Assembly: GCA_020627705.1 (NCBI GenBank)
Contig: JAHDGJ010000004.1
Location: forward strand, 62,001-126,000
Length of the DNA stretch: 64,000 bases
Reading direction: 5' to 3'
Source of the DNA: Saprospiraceae bacterium
GTDB lineage: Bacteria > Bacteroidota > Bacteroidia > Chitinophagales > Saprospiraceae
The first letter of the stretch is position 1, and each line of letters opens with the position of its first letter. The position numbers and the translations under genes are program-made. Shown here one piece after another: positions 1 to 7,863 of this stretch. The notes under the pieces were generated by a model. The model saw only the letters and a program-made list of their open reading frames with translations. It was not told where the DNA came from and searched no databases.

Positions 1-2391
1 TAAAGCCAAACCTTCTTCGCTACGAAGCAAAGATGCATTTTCGAAAAAACCATTGGTTAAGATTTCTCCTCCAAGTGACTGAACCACATTATTGGTTGTA
101 CCAATGTTAAAATCTACATTCCATTTAAAAGGACCTTCGGCTTCATTATAACCCAATGTAAATTCAAAACCATCAACTAAAACAGAACCAACGTTTCTTG
201 GCCCAGAACCATTGTGCCCCCCCAAAGAAGGTGTCAATTGGACATTAATTAGGAGATCATCGCTAAGGTTTCGATAATATTCGCCAGATAAAGAAAGTTT
301 ATTGTCAAACATATAAACATCCGCTCCAACATTGGTCATTTTGGTAGTCTCCCATTTGAGCTCAGGTGACGCAACATTTCCAGCAGTCGTTCCCGTACCT
401 AAAATTGCTTCTCCAGATAGAGCATCAACAAATGAAGTAAAATAACTTCCAGTATTTATAGATGCCGAATATCTATAGTCCCCAATTTTGTCGTTTCCAA
501 CTGTTCCATGACTACCTCTTAATTTCATGTAGCTAATTGCTCCATCGGAAGGAAAAAAGTCTTCTTTAGAAATCACCCATCCACCTGCGACAGAATAAAA
601 TCCTGCCCACCTATTATTTGATCCAAATCTTGTTGAAGCATCTCTTCTATAAGAACCTGCCAACAGGTATTTTCCTTGATAATCATAATTTACTCTTCCT
701 AAATATCCTAGTCGAATGTATTCGAAACTAAATGATCCACCTTGAAGATCATTGTTGGTCAAATTATCAATTTCATTAGTTATCGCATTGGTGCTACTAG
801 CGCCTGCACGAGTATCAAAAGAGTTATTTCGTTCACCTAGGAGTAAAAAATCAAAATTGTGATTTCCGAAAGACTTCAGATAATTTAACTGAGCAAATGA
901 AGTTACTTGTCTATGTTTTCCAGTACCAAAACCTATTACGGCAAAAGGCACTGCTGTTGGTTCTCCAGAAAAAGAAGGAGTGAAGTTATTATTCTCAAAA
1001 ATCCAATAATCTAAACCACTTTGTACCTTAAATTTTAACCCTTCTAAGATCTCATATTGAGCATATAAGCTACCTAAAATATTAGTTCGTTGACTTTTGT
1101 TTTGAGGGTGTGCTAAAACTCTCACAGGATTTTCAGCATCTTGGGCATCTAATGCATTGTTGACCCCTTGATAACCACCGATATTACTTGAGTTAAAAAC
1201 ACTAAAATATGGCGGCATTTTAATCGCATGTTCTAAGGCTGAACGTCCACCTGCCGTATTTTCTGGTTTACGATTTACAAGGGAAACGGCTAGGTTTTGA
1301 CCTATTTCAATTTTTTTCTTTTTGAATGAACTGTTCGCTCTGAAGTTATACCTATCAGTACCGGTATTTAATAAAACTCCTTCTTGATTTATATACGCTC
1401 CACTTAATCGATAGTTCGAATTTTCACCTGCTCCCGAAACGGCTAAATTATAGTTTTGAAAAGTACCTGGTTGAAAAATTTCATCTTGCCAATCTGTATC
1501 ATGGCTGATCAAATCCGCATATTGAGGATCGTTTATTCTATCACCAGCAACCCCCCAATTGGCAGCGTGCTGAAGATATTGCTCCCTATTCATGACATCA
1601 AACCTTTCTGTAACTAATTGAGTCCCAACTTGCGTTGAAAGCTCAATGGTTGGTTCTCTGTTTTCGCCTTTTTTAGTGGTTACCATGATCACACCATTCG
1701 AACCTTGGGCACCAAAAATAGCGGTGGTGGAAGCATCTTTTAGCACCGTTACAGATTCGATATCACCTGGACTAAGGTCACCAAGGCCTTGCACTATTAC
1801 ACCGTCAACAACAATTAATGGACTGTTATCGCCCGTAGTACTGAGTCCTCTGATTCGTAAAACCGGATCCGCACCTGGAGATCCGTTGTTCATTACCATT
1901 ACTCCAGTTGCTCTTCCTTGCAAGGCCTGGTCTGCAGTAAAGGTTGCCACTTCAGTAAGCTCATCCCCTTTGACTGTCTCGATAGCTCCTGTGACCTTGG
2001 TTCTTTCTTGATTTCCGTATCCTACAACAACAATTTCATCTATCAATTCTGAATTTAACGTCATATAAACCACAACATCGTTAGAAGACTCATTGACATT
2101 TAGTCTGTAATCACTATAACCCGTATAGGAAAAAATTAATGTGTTTGATTCTGGCGGGACTTTTATTGTGAAAGAACCATCAATATCACTAATGGTGCCT
2201 TGTTCCGAATTTTCTGCTAAGATGTTCACCCCAATTAATGATGAATTATCACCTCTATCCAAAACTTTCCCAGAAATAATTCTACTCTCAGAAGAGTTAC
2301 TTTGGGCTGATAAACTTTGACTCAATAAAGAAAAAATCAAAAGAAGAGAAGCACCCAGAAGGGACTTTGTAATAGTTTTTAGCTTTTTCAT
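1..2391 (-). CDS. SusC/RagA-family TonB-linked outer membrane receptor (partial, C-terminus beyond window)
   Basis: Reading from an ATG at 2391 the frame stays open to base 1, giving 797 codons with no stop; the C-terminal part of the barrel lies outside the window (SusC proteins are usually about 1000 residues). Seen: a signal peptide starting MKKLKTITKSLLGASLL and ending in LSAQ, a carboxypeptidase-like regulatory domain (GKVLDRGDNSSLIGVNI, roughly residues 40-120), the SusC hallmark VVGYG followed by a TonB plug with LRIRG, then alternating beta-barrel sequence. Family knowledge: such receptors import oligosaccharides or peptides across the outer membrane, normally with a SusD lipoprotein, which would lie to the left of the window. 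It is downstream of the sugar kinase-HTH gene on the same strand, 216 bp away, which suggests a carbohydrate substrate. The substrate cannot be told from sequence. Confidence 0.93.
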   Translation of the reverse strand, partial: MKKLKTITKSLLGASLLLIFSLLSQSLSAQSNSSESRIISGKVLDRGDNSSLIGVNILAENSEQGTISDIDGSFTIKVPPESNTLIFSYTGYSDYRLNVNESSNDVVVYMTLNSELIDEIVVVGYGNQERTKVTGAIETVKGDELTEVATFTADQALQGRATGVMVMNNGSPGADPVLRIRGLSTTGDNSPLIVVDGVIVQGLGDLSPGDIESVTVLKDASTTAIFGAQGSNGVIMVTTKKGENREPTIELSTQVGTQLVTERFDVMNREQYLQHAANWGVAGDRINDPQYADLISHDTDWQDEIFQPGTFQNYNLAVSGAGENSNYRLSGAYINQEGVLLNTGTDRYNFRANSSFKKKKIEIGQNLAVSLVNRKPENTAGGRSALEHAIKMPPYFSVFNSSNIGGYQGVNNALDAQDAENPVRVLAHPQNKSQRTNILGSLYAQYEILEGLKFKVQSGLDYWIFENNNFTPSFSGEPTAVPFAVIGFGTGKHRQVTSFAQLNYLKSFGNHNFDFLLLGERNNSFDTRAGASSTNAITNEIDNLTNNDLQGGSFSFEYIRLGYLGRVNYDYQGKYLLAGSYRRDASTRFGSNNRWAGFYSVAGGWVISKEDFFPSDGAISYMKLRGSHGTVGNDKIGDYRYSASINTGSYFTSFVDALSGEAILGTGTTAGNVASPELKWETTKMTNVGADVYMFDNKLSLSGEYYRNLSDDLLINVQLTPSLGGHNGSGPRNVGSVLVDGFEFTLGYNEAEGPFKWNVDFNIGTTNNVVQSLGGEILTNGFFENASLLRSEEGLAL

Positions 2392-2502
2392 TTTTTTTAA
2401 TTACTACAATCCTGAAATCCGAATAAAGAAACAAAATCAAATATTCTTCACTTTCAGGTTTTATTAAGCAATGATTCTATAAGTCGTTAACTTTTAGAAT
2501 TT

Positions 2503-2523
2503 TATTTCGAATACAACGAAATA
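2503..2523. promoter_or_regulatory. Inverted repeat in the susC upstream region, possible operator
   Basis: TATTTCG (2503-2509) and CGAAATA (2517-2523) form a perfect 7-bp inverted repeat with a 7-base spacer, about 110 bp upstream of the SusC start. No T-run follows on the minus strand, so it does not look like a terminator for the kinase gene. Binding by any regulator is inference. Confidence 0.3.
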
Positions 2524-2607
2524 ATTAAAAAATAAAAGGCTTACAAAGGAAAAGCATACTTCATAAATACTACAAAGGTGAAAATTTATTACGCCATGAA
2601 TACGCCA

Positions 2608-4587
2608 TTACAAACTATTGATAAATGTAATTAGGTTTTGCCCTCTTGTTAAGAATAATTTTTTTCTTAAACGATATCGCTTAGTTTCGACCCCTCTTAT
2701 TGATATAGAAAGTCTTTTGGCAATTTCTTTTGTTGAAAGATTTAATCTGAGATAATATATAATCTGAAGGTCTGAATAGCTCAAATGCTTGTAGTTATGT
2801 TTGATCTCTTTCACGAAATCATCATTAAGTATTTCAAAATGCTCCGAAAAATTTTCTGCCTCGTAGGCTGTATATTGACTTTTACGTAGTTCACGGTTTA
2901 GTTTATCTAACAATTGACTCCCATTGACACTTACTCCTTCAAGTTTGTACTCTTTAATTATATTGGAAATGTTGGCCAATAAATCTGAGTTGTTTTCTAA
3001 GTAAATTTTTTGAGCCATCGATAATTTAGACACTTTCTCTAATTCTTTTTTCATCACCAAAAATTTACTTCGGTCTGCTAAGTCTTCGTCACTGCGCTCA
3101 TTTGGCTTGAGCCTTTTGTTGAGTATTGCCCTCCAAAATTCATAGGCTTGATAGCACTTTGCGTAATTCAGCTTAGGCTCATAGTAGAAATTTGGAACCA
3201 CTTTATTCAATGCTTCAGAGACTGATCCGTATATTTTTGATCCTACACCTGAAGCTAATGCTGCTCCTTGGGCGCTAGAGTTTTTTACTACTTCTATTGG
3301 CGTTTGCAAAAGCGTAGCAATAGTTTCTGAGAATATCTTGGACTTAAACATATTATCGTAAGCAACTCTTATGGTATTCACCTTAAGTCCTATTTGCTTC
3401 AGAAGATTAATTCCATATACAAATGAAAAAGCAACGCCCTCCAATGTTGCTCTATACACATGTGCTCTCGAATGTCTATTAAATTGTAGATTATGAATAT
3501 GGGATTCTATATTTCTATTGTTAAACATTCTTTCCGCACCGTTTCCAAATGGCAGTACGCATACGCCTTCAGATCCAATAGGAACACTCAAGGCCATACG
3601 CTCCATATCTTCGTAAGTTCGATTAAGTCTTGCAACATTACTATTCATCCAAGAATATTGAGTTCCTGCACCATTTATACAAAGTAGTATCCCTATGTTT
3701 TTGTAATGGTCCTCATAATTGACATGTGCAAATGAGTTTATTCTTGATTGCTCATCATACATTAAATGGTCAACTATACCATATACCACTCCAGAAGTCC
3801 CGCTCGTTGCAGCCACTTCACCCTTATTTAATATATTCAACGATAATGCATTATTGGGCTGATCCCCAGCTTTATAGCTCACAAGTGTATTCTTAGATAA
3901 TTTAGTTTCTTTAGATGCTGACTTGCATAATTTGCCAACTATATTAAAATTAGAAGCAACTGGTGGAATTAATGATTCCTCAATTCCATAAAAGTCCAGT
4001 ACCTCATGCGCCACTCTTTTCTCCTTAAAATTCCATAAAATCCCTTCAGATAATCCCGAAATGGTAGTTTCTAATTGGCCAGTTAATCTCGCAATGATAT
4101 ATTCACCAGGTAATAATATTTTGAAAATATTATCATACAGTCTCGGCTCGTTGTCTTTTACCCATTTTAATCGAGAATATGTAAAATTACCTGGAGAATT
4201 TAAAAGCGTACTAAGGCAATTATTGACTCCTAATTCTTCGAATGCCTGTCTACCTATTGAGACTGCCCGACTGTCACACCAAATAATACTTGGTCTTAAA
4301 ACTTCCAAATCCTTATCAACACAAACCAACCCATGCATTTGATATGAGATCCCAATAGACTTAATCTCTTTGCTATGAACATCTCCAGCTTTCAAAATTG
4401 CCTTAGAACATTTACAAAAATTATCCCACCAAACCTCTGGATGTTGTTCTGCCCAGCCTGGTTGTCTAGAGATGATTTCCATTTCTGAAGATGGGTAACG
4501 AACGTTTGCTATCTCGATTTGTGTATCCACGTTAACCAAAGATGCTTTTATATGAGAACTGCCGATATCAAATCCAATTAGATACAT
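2608..4587 (-). CDS. FGGY carbohydrate kinase (xylulokinase-like) fused to a C-terminal LuxR-type HTH domain
   Basis: 659 residues, against about 490-500 for xylulokinases. Residues 1 to about 485 are a full FGGY kinase: the first phosphate-binding loop GFDIGSSHIKAS (5-16), the sugar-site region SYQMHGLV with WCDSRA, the likely catalytic Asp242 in AGDQPNNA, and the second FGGY signature (RATLEGVAFSFVYG). The remaining 175 residues are a helical linker and then a winged/LuxR-like helix-turn-helix with LRLNLSTKEIAKRLSIS and VETKRYRLRKKL. That form is typical of the C-termini of Bacteroidota TPR/two-component regulators. The gene lies between a SusC receptor (same strand, downstream) and a divergent Na+/sugar symporter. 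Inference: a cytoplasmic kinase that phosphorylates a ketose or polyol and also senses it, controlling the flanking transport genes. The sugar is unknown; D-xylulose is the best guess from similarity. Confidence 0.9.
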   Translation of the reverse strand: MYLIGFDIGSSHIKASLVNVDTQIEIANVRYPSSEMEIISRQPGWAEQHPEVWWDNFCKCSKAILKAGDVHSKEIKSIGISYQMHGLVCVDKDLEVLRPSIIWCDSRAVSIGRQAFEELGVNNCLSTLLNSPGNFTYSRLKWVKDNEPRLYDNIFKILLPGEYIIARLTGQLETTISGLSEGILWNFKEKRVAHEVLDFYGIEESLIPPVASNFNIVGKLCKSASKETKLSKNTLVSYKAGDQPNNALSLNILNKGEVAATSGTSGVVYGIVDHLMYDEQSRINSFAHVNYEDHYKNIGILLCINGAGTQYSWMNSNVARLNRTYEDMERMALSVPIGSEGVCVLPFGNGAERMFNNRNIESHIHNLQFNRHSRAHVYRATLEGVAFSFVYGINLLKQIGLKVNTIRVAYDNMFKSKIFSETIATLLQTPIEVVKNSSAQGAALASGVGSKIYGSVSEALNKVVPNFYYEPKLNYAKCYQAYEFWRAILNKRLKPNERSDEDLADRSKFLVMKKELEKVSKLSMAQKIYLENNSDLLANISNIIKEYKLEGVSVNGSQLLDKLNRELRKSQYTAYEAENFSEHFEILNDDFVKEIKHNYKHLSYSDLQIIYYLRLNLSTKEIAKRLSISIRGVETKRYRLRKKLFLTRGQNLITFINSL

Positions 4588-4930
4588 ATTTTCGAAGCTA
4601 TCCTATCAAAACTAACACAAAATCAAATGTTGTGAACTGCTAAGGAAAATATAGAACGACAATAGCTAGACTTAAGGTCCTTTTGCACTAAAATAATTTC
4701 TATTAGCTTATCATTTATTTTTCAAGAGTGGCGAAGCAAAACAAAAAAGCTACACATATCTTTAAAACTTAAACGCACCAACTGCATGCTGTAAATTTTA
4801 TAACATTCAACAATCATTAGTAGATTCCACTATTAAAATTTTAAGTTTTAATCAATGATTCAGAATGCGTACTTTTAGCTCGTTTTGGACATAGATTTCA
4901 AAACAATCTACTACATTAAAAGAGAATGAA
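4588..4930. promoter_or_regulatory. Divergent intergenic region between kinase-HTH and symporter
   Basis: 343 bp with no credible ORF, AT-rich, holding the promoters of two divergent genes. An imperfect palindrome, ATTAAAATTTTAAGTTTTAAT, lies near 4833-4853, and a related TTTAAAACTTAAA stretch lies near 4760. Either could be an operator for the HTH domain of the divergent kinase, but AT-rich sequence makes such matches by chance. No convincing Bacteroidota -33/-7 pair could be placed. Confidence 0.35.
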
Positions 4931-6583
4931 ATGGCTATAGCAACTTTTATATTTTTCACGGCACTCGTAGCAGTTGGATCTTATTACTTTACCGGCAAAA
5001 CCGAAAATTCTTCTGAAGGATATTTCTTAGGAGGCAGAAGTCTCACCGCTGGGGTGATCGCAGGTTCATTATTATTGACCAATTTGTCCACAGAACAAAT
5101 AGTAGGTTTAAATGGTCAATCCTACACGGAAGGCATTTTGGTCATGTGTTGGGAAACTTTGGCTGCCATAGCTATGGTCGTTACCGCTTTATTTCTTCTT
5201 CCTAGATATTTGAAAGAAGGAATTACAACTGTTCCACAGTTTCTATCTACGAGATACAACACTACTACTAAAACTATTGCGTCTGCCTTGTTTTTAAGTG
5301 GATACGTGATCGTGTTTTTACCTATTGTATTGTATTCGGGATCTCTAGCCTTGGTAACAATGTTTGATGTACCGGCTGCCTTGGATATTTCATTAAACAC
5401 CGCAGTTTGGATTGGAGTCTGGAGCATCGGTATTATTGGATCCATATATGCCATTTTTGGAGGATTAAGAGCAGTTGCTATCTCAGATACCATCAATGCC
5501 ATTGGATTACTCATTGGAGGATTTGCTTTGACCTTTATGGGTTTAAGCTACATTGGAGATGGGTCGATTGGACAAGGACTAACCAATCTATACAATGATG
5601 CACCTGACCGATTTAATGCCATTGGAGGTCCTACCGCTTCTGTTCCGTTTGCAACGATATTTACAGGAATGATGCTGGTACAGTTGTTCTACTGGGGAAC
5701 AAATCAAGCCATTATCCAAAGGGCATTAGCTGCTAAAAATTTGAAAGAAGGACAAAAAGGCTTATTGCTTGCAGCCTTTTTCAAAATCTTAGGACCACTC
5801 ATTTTGGTCGTCCCTGGGATGATCGCTTACTACATTTTCAAAGGAGAAAATGCCTTGGAAGTGGCAGATCAGGCCTATCCACAATTGGTTAAAACCATTC
5901 TCCCAGTTTCTATGTTGGGCTTTTTTGCTGCGGTTCTTTTTGGAGCTATTTTGAGTTCATTCAATAGTGCTCTAAACAGCTCGGTCACCCTGTTTGGCCT
6001 AGACATTTACAAGCAACATTTCAACCAAGAAGCAAGCGACATGCAAGTTGTAAAGACAGGGAAAATATTTGGTATTGGATTAGCCATTCTAGCCATGTTT
6101 GTTGCTCCTTTTATTGCAAACGCACCAGACGGATTGTTTGGCTATTTACAAGAAGTAAATGGATGTTATAGTATTCCAATTTTGACCATCATTGTGGTGG
6201 GCTATTTAACTAAATACGTACCTGCAATTGCAGCCAATGTGGCTATTGTTTTAGGTTCTTTATTGTATGCTATAAGTCAATTCGTTTTGAAGCCTAACAT
6301 GGTGGGTAAGGCAGTAGATGCTGCGAAAGCTTCAGGCATCACGGACGAAGCTGCCCTCAAAGCAGTAGAAGCTGGAGCATATCCCCATTTCTTACATGTG
6401 ATGGCCATTCTATTTGTTTGTAATGTGTTGATTATGCTCATCATTGGATTGATTAAACCTCGAACAGAAGAATTCAAATTAGAGCATTCTGAAGACGTAG
6501 ACATCACACCTTATCGATTTGTTAAACCTGTTGGATTGGCTATTGTTGTTACCGTAATATTGACTTATGTGATTTTTTCATAA
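4931..6583 (+). CDS. Sodium:solute symporter, SglT-like (sugar/Na+ cotransporter)
   Basis: 550 residues, the usual size for the SSS family (TC 2.A.21). Seen: many hydrophobic membrane segments, the early motif SEGYFLGGRSLTAG followed by NLSTEQ, and a long helix series ending in a C-terminal segment (residues about 505-550) with ITPYRFVKPVG before a last membrane helix. These are typical of the bacterial sugar branch related to Vibrio vSGLT. The role is Na+-driven uptake of a sugar across the inner membrane. ATG at 4931 is chosen because it begins directly with the first membrane helix; an upstream overlapping ATG is out of frame. It is divergent from the kinase-HTH gene and three bases upstream of a truncated MFS sugar porter, so it is probably the working inner-membrane importer of this locus. 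Confidence 0.9.
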   Translation: MAIATFIFFTALVAVGSYYFTGKTENSSEGYFLGGRSLTAGVIAGSLLLTNLSTEQIVGLNGQSYTEGILVMCWETLAAIAMVVTALFLLPRYLKEGITTVPQFLSTRYNTTTKTIASALFLSGYVIVFLPIVLYSGSLALVTMFDVPAALDISLNTAVWIGVWSIGIIGSIYAIFGGLRAVAISDTINAIGLLIGGFALTFMGLSYIGDGSIGQGLTNLYNDAPDRFNAIGGPTASVPFATIFTGMMLVQLFYWGTNQAIIQRALAAKNLKEGQKGLLLAAFFKILGPLILVVPGMIAYYIFKGENALEVADQAYPQLVKTILPVSMLGFFAAVLFGAILSSFNSALNSSVTLFGLDIYKQHFNQEASDMQVVKTGKIFGIGLAILAMFVAPFIANAPDGLFGYLQEVNGCYSIPILTIIVVGYLTKYVPAIAANVAIVLGSLLYAISQFVLKPNMVGKAVDAAKASGITDEAALKAVEAGAYPHFLHVMAILFVCNVLIMLIIGLIKPRTEEFKLEHSEDVDITPYRFVKPVGLAIVVTVILTYVIFS

Positions 6584-6586
6584 GCA

Positions 6587-7196
6587 ATGAATTTGCGGTA
6601 TATCGTTTTTGTTGCGTTTGTTGTTTCCATTGGTGGATTTCTTTTTGGATTTGATGCTGCTGTCATATCAGGTGTTAATGGTTTTATTATCGAAGAATTT
6701 GGTTTGAGTAATCTCCAATTGGGATGGGTAAACTCATCCGTCACTTTTAGTTCGGCCCTAGCCATGTTACTTTCCGGTGCGCTTTCTGATCGCTTTGGGA
6801 GAAAAAAAATATTACTGGCCATTGCTTTTCTTTATACCCTTTCAGCTTTGGCCTCTGCCCTTGCCCCGAGTTATCAAGCCTTAGTGACAGCCAGATTAGT
6901 GCGTGGTTTTGCATTCGGCGCTGCTTTGGTTTTAGTCCCTACGTATATCGCTGAATTGGCACCTACCAAAATCAGAGGATCTTTGGTCTCTATAAATCAG
7001 TTGGCGATAGTACTCGGTTTTTCAGCAGCTTATTTTAGCAATTATTTTTGGTTGAATGCGAGCACCTCTGAAAGCACATTTGCACAAACCTATAATCTAA
7101 GCACCGAAGTATTGGAGATGGATGTTAGGGATTGAGGCAATTCCGGCATTGCTTTATTTTATCCTACTATGGTACTGGGCTCCAATCCTGATGTAG
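6587..7196 (+). pseudogene. MFS sugar porter, frameshifted and truncated remnant
   Basis: The first 175 codons are a good sugar-porter N-terminus: GGFLFGFDAAVISGVNGF in helix 1, SDRFGRKKIL between helices 2 and 3, and PTYIAELAPTKIRGSLVSI at helices 4-5. The frame stops at 7135 after DVRD. Dropping one T at 7112/7113 restores the family motif VWRWMLGIEAIPALLYF in the next frame, so a one-base insertion is the likely cause. The restored frame loses similarity near 7165-7170, where a broken NADH dehydrogenase begins on the other strand, and stops at 7196. Porters of this family are 450-500 residues, so more than half is gone. It starts three bases after the symporter stop, so it was once co-transcribed with it. 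Confidence 0.85.
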
Positions 7197-7365
7197 CGAC
7201 TTGATAGAAAAGAGGATGAAACTGATGGTAATTGTTTTTGTCGATCAAAACAATTTGATACGGGCTTTTTCTAAGAGATTTTGCCATCTGAATCCCAGCA
7301 AAGCCACCCCCAATAATTACAATTCTTTTTTTATCGGTATTTGGAATGCCTGGTATTTCACTCAT
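7159..7365 (-). pseudogene. Type II NADH dehydrogenase, N-terminal remnant
   Basis: From ATG at 7365 about 68 codons match the start of an NDH-2 flavoprotein: KRIVIIGGGFAGIQMAKSL is the FAD-binding dinucleotide fold with GxGxxG-like glycines, followed by VLIDKNNYHQFHPLFYQVAT and SGLEPST, which are conserved in the family. Similarity ends at GLEPST and the frame stops a few codons later, so about 350 residues are missing. Its truncated 3' end meets the truncated 3' end of the MFS remnant, as expected if one deletion removed both tails of two convergent genes. It is very unlikely to make a working enzyme. Confidence 0.85.
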
Positions 7366-7428
7366 CCTATTCAATAAACAAAGCTGTAGGCAAGTAGGTT
7401 CTGATCTCCAGCAGTAATTTGATCCTTT

Positions 7429-7698
7429 CTACTCCTTATTCGACTTGGAGTGATCAAATTTCAATTTGTAAAACAAAATCGTTCCTGACAAAAGCAAGGT
7501 CACCACGTTTGCGGCTATTATTGGATTGGATTGAATCAAAAAACCATAGACCAACCAAGTTGCTATACCCAATACAAACACGACATACATAAGCAAAGAA
7601 ATTCCTGAAGTATCTTTAGTACGTATGGTATGAACAGCTTGCGGAATAAAAGAGACCGTGGTCAGAAAAGCTGCAATGTAGCCTAGAAATTCGATCAT
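7429..7698 (-). CDS. SemiSWEET-type sugar transporter
   Basis: 89 residues from ATG at 7698: three membrane helices with the PQ-loop motif FIPQ in helix 1 (GYIAAFLTTVSFIPQAVHT), the TKDTSGIS turn and LYMVVFVLG-like helix 2. This is the size and layout of bacterial SemiSWEETs, which dimerise to let sugars pass passively through the inner membrane. A longer frame reaching 7848 exists, but its extra 50 residues are basic and non-membrane, and an AGAGAAG-like purine stretch sits just before 7698, so the short start is preferred. It lies next to the broken sugar porter and the GMC oxidoreductase, fitting a sugar theme; the substrate is unknown. Confidence 0.85.
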   Translation of the reverse strand: MIEFLGYIAAFLTTVSFIPQAVHTIRTKDTSGISLLMYVVFVLGIATWLVYGFLIQSNPIIAANVVTLLLSGTILFYKLKFDHSKSNKE

Positions 7699-7863
7699 AA
7701 CTTCTCTACAAAGATATTGATAGAATGGCTGATATTTTCTTTGCCAGTAGATAATCTTCCACCGTAAACGTTTTGGTAAATCGATGGGCTTTGAAATACT
7801 TTCAATACTTACTTTGAGAGTAGCAATTATTCTGTATTTTGACTCCAACTATTGTTAAAAATT

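Noticed and set aside
1646-2011. Plus-strand ORF of 121 codons
   Set aside because: It lies antisense inside the SusC-type gene, whose reading frame has strong family motifs; a shadow frame.
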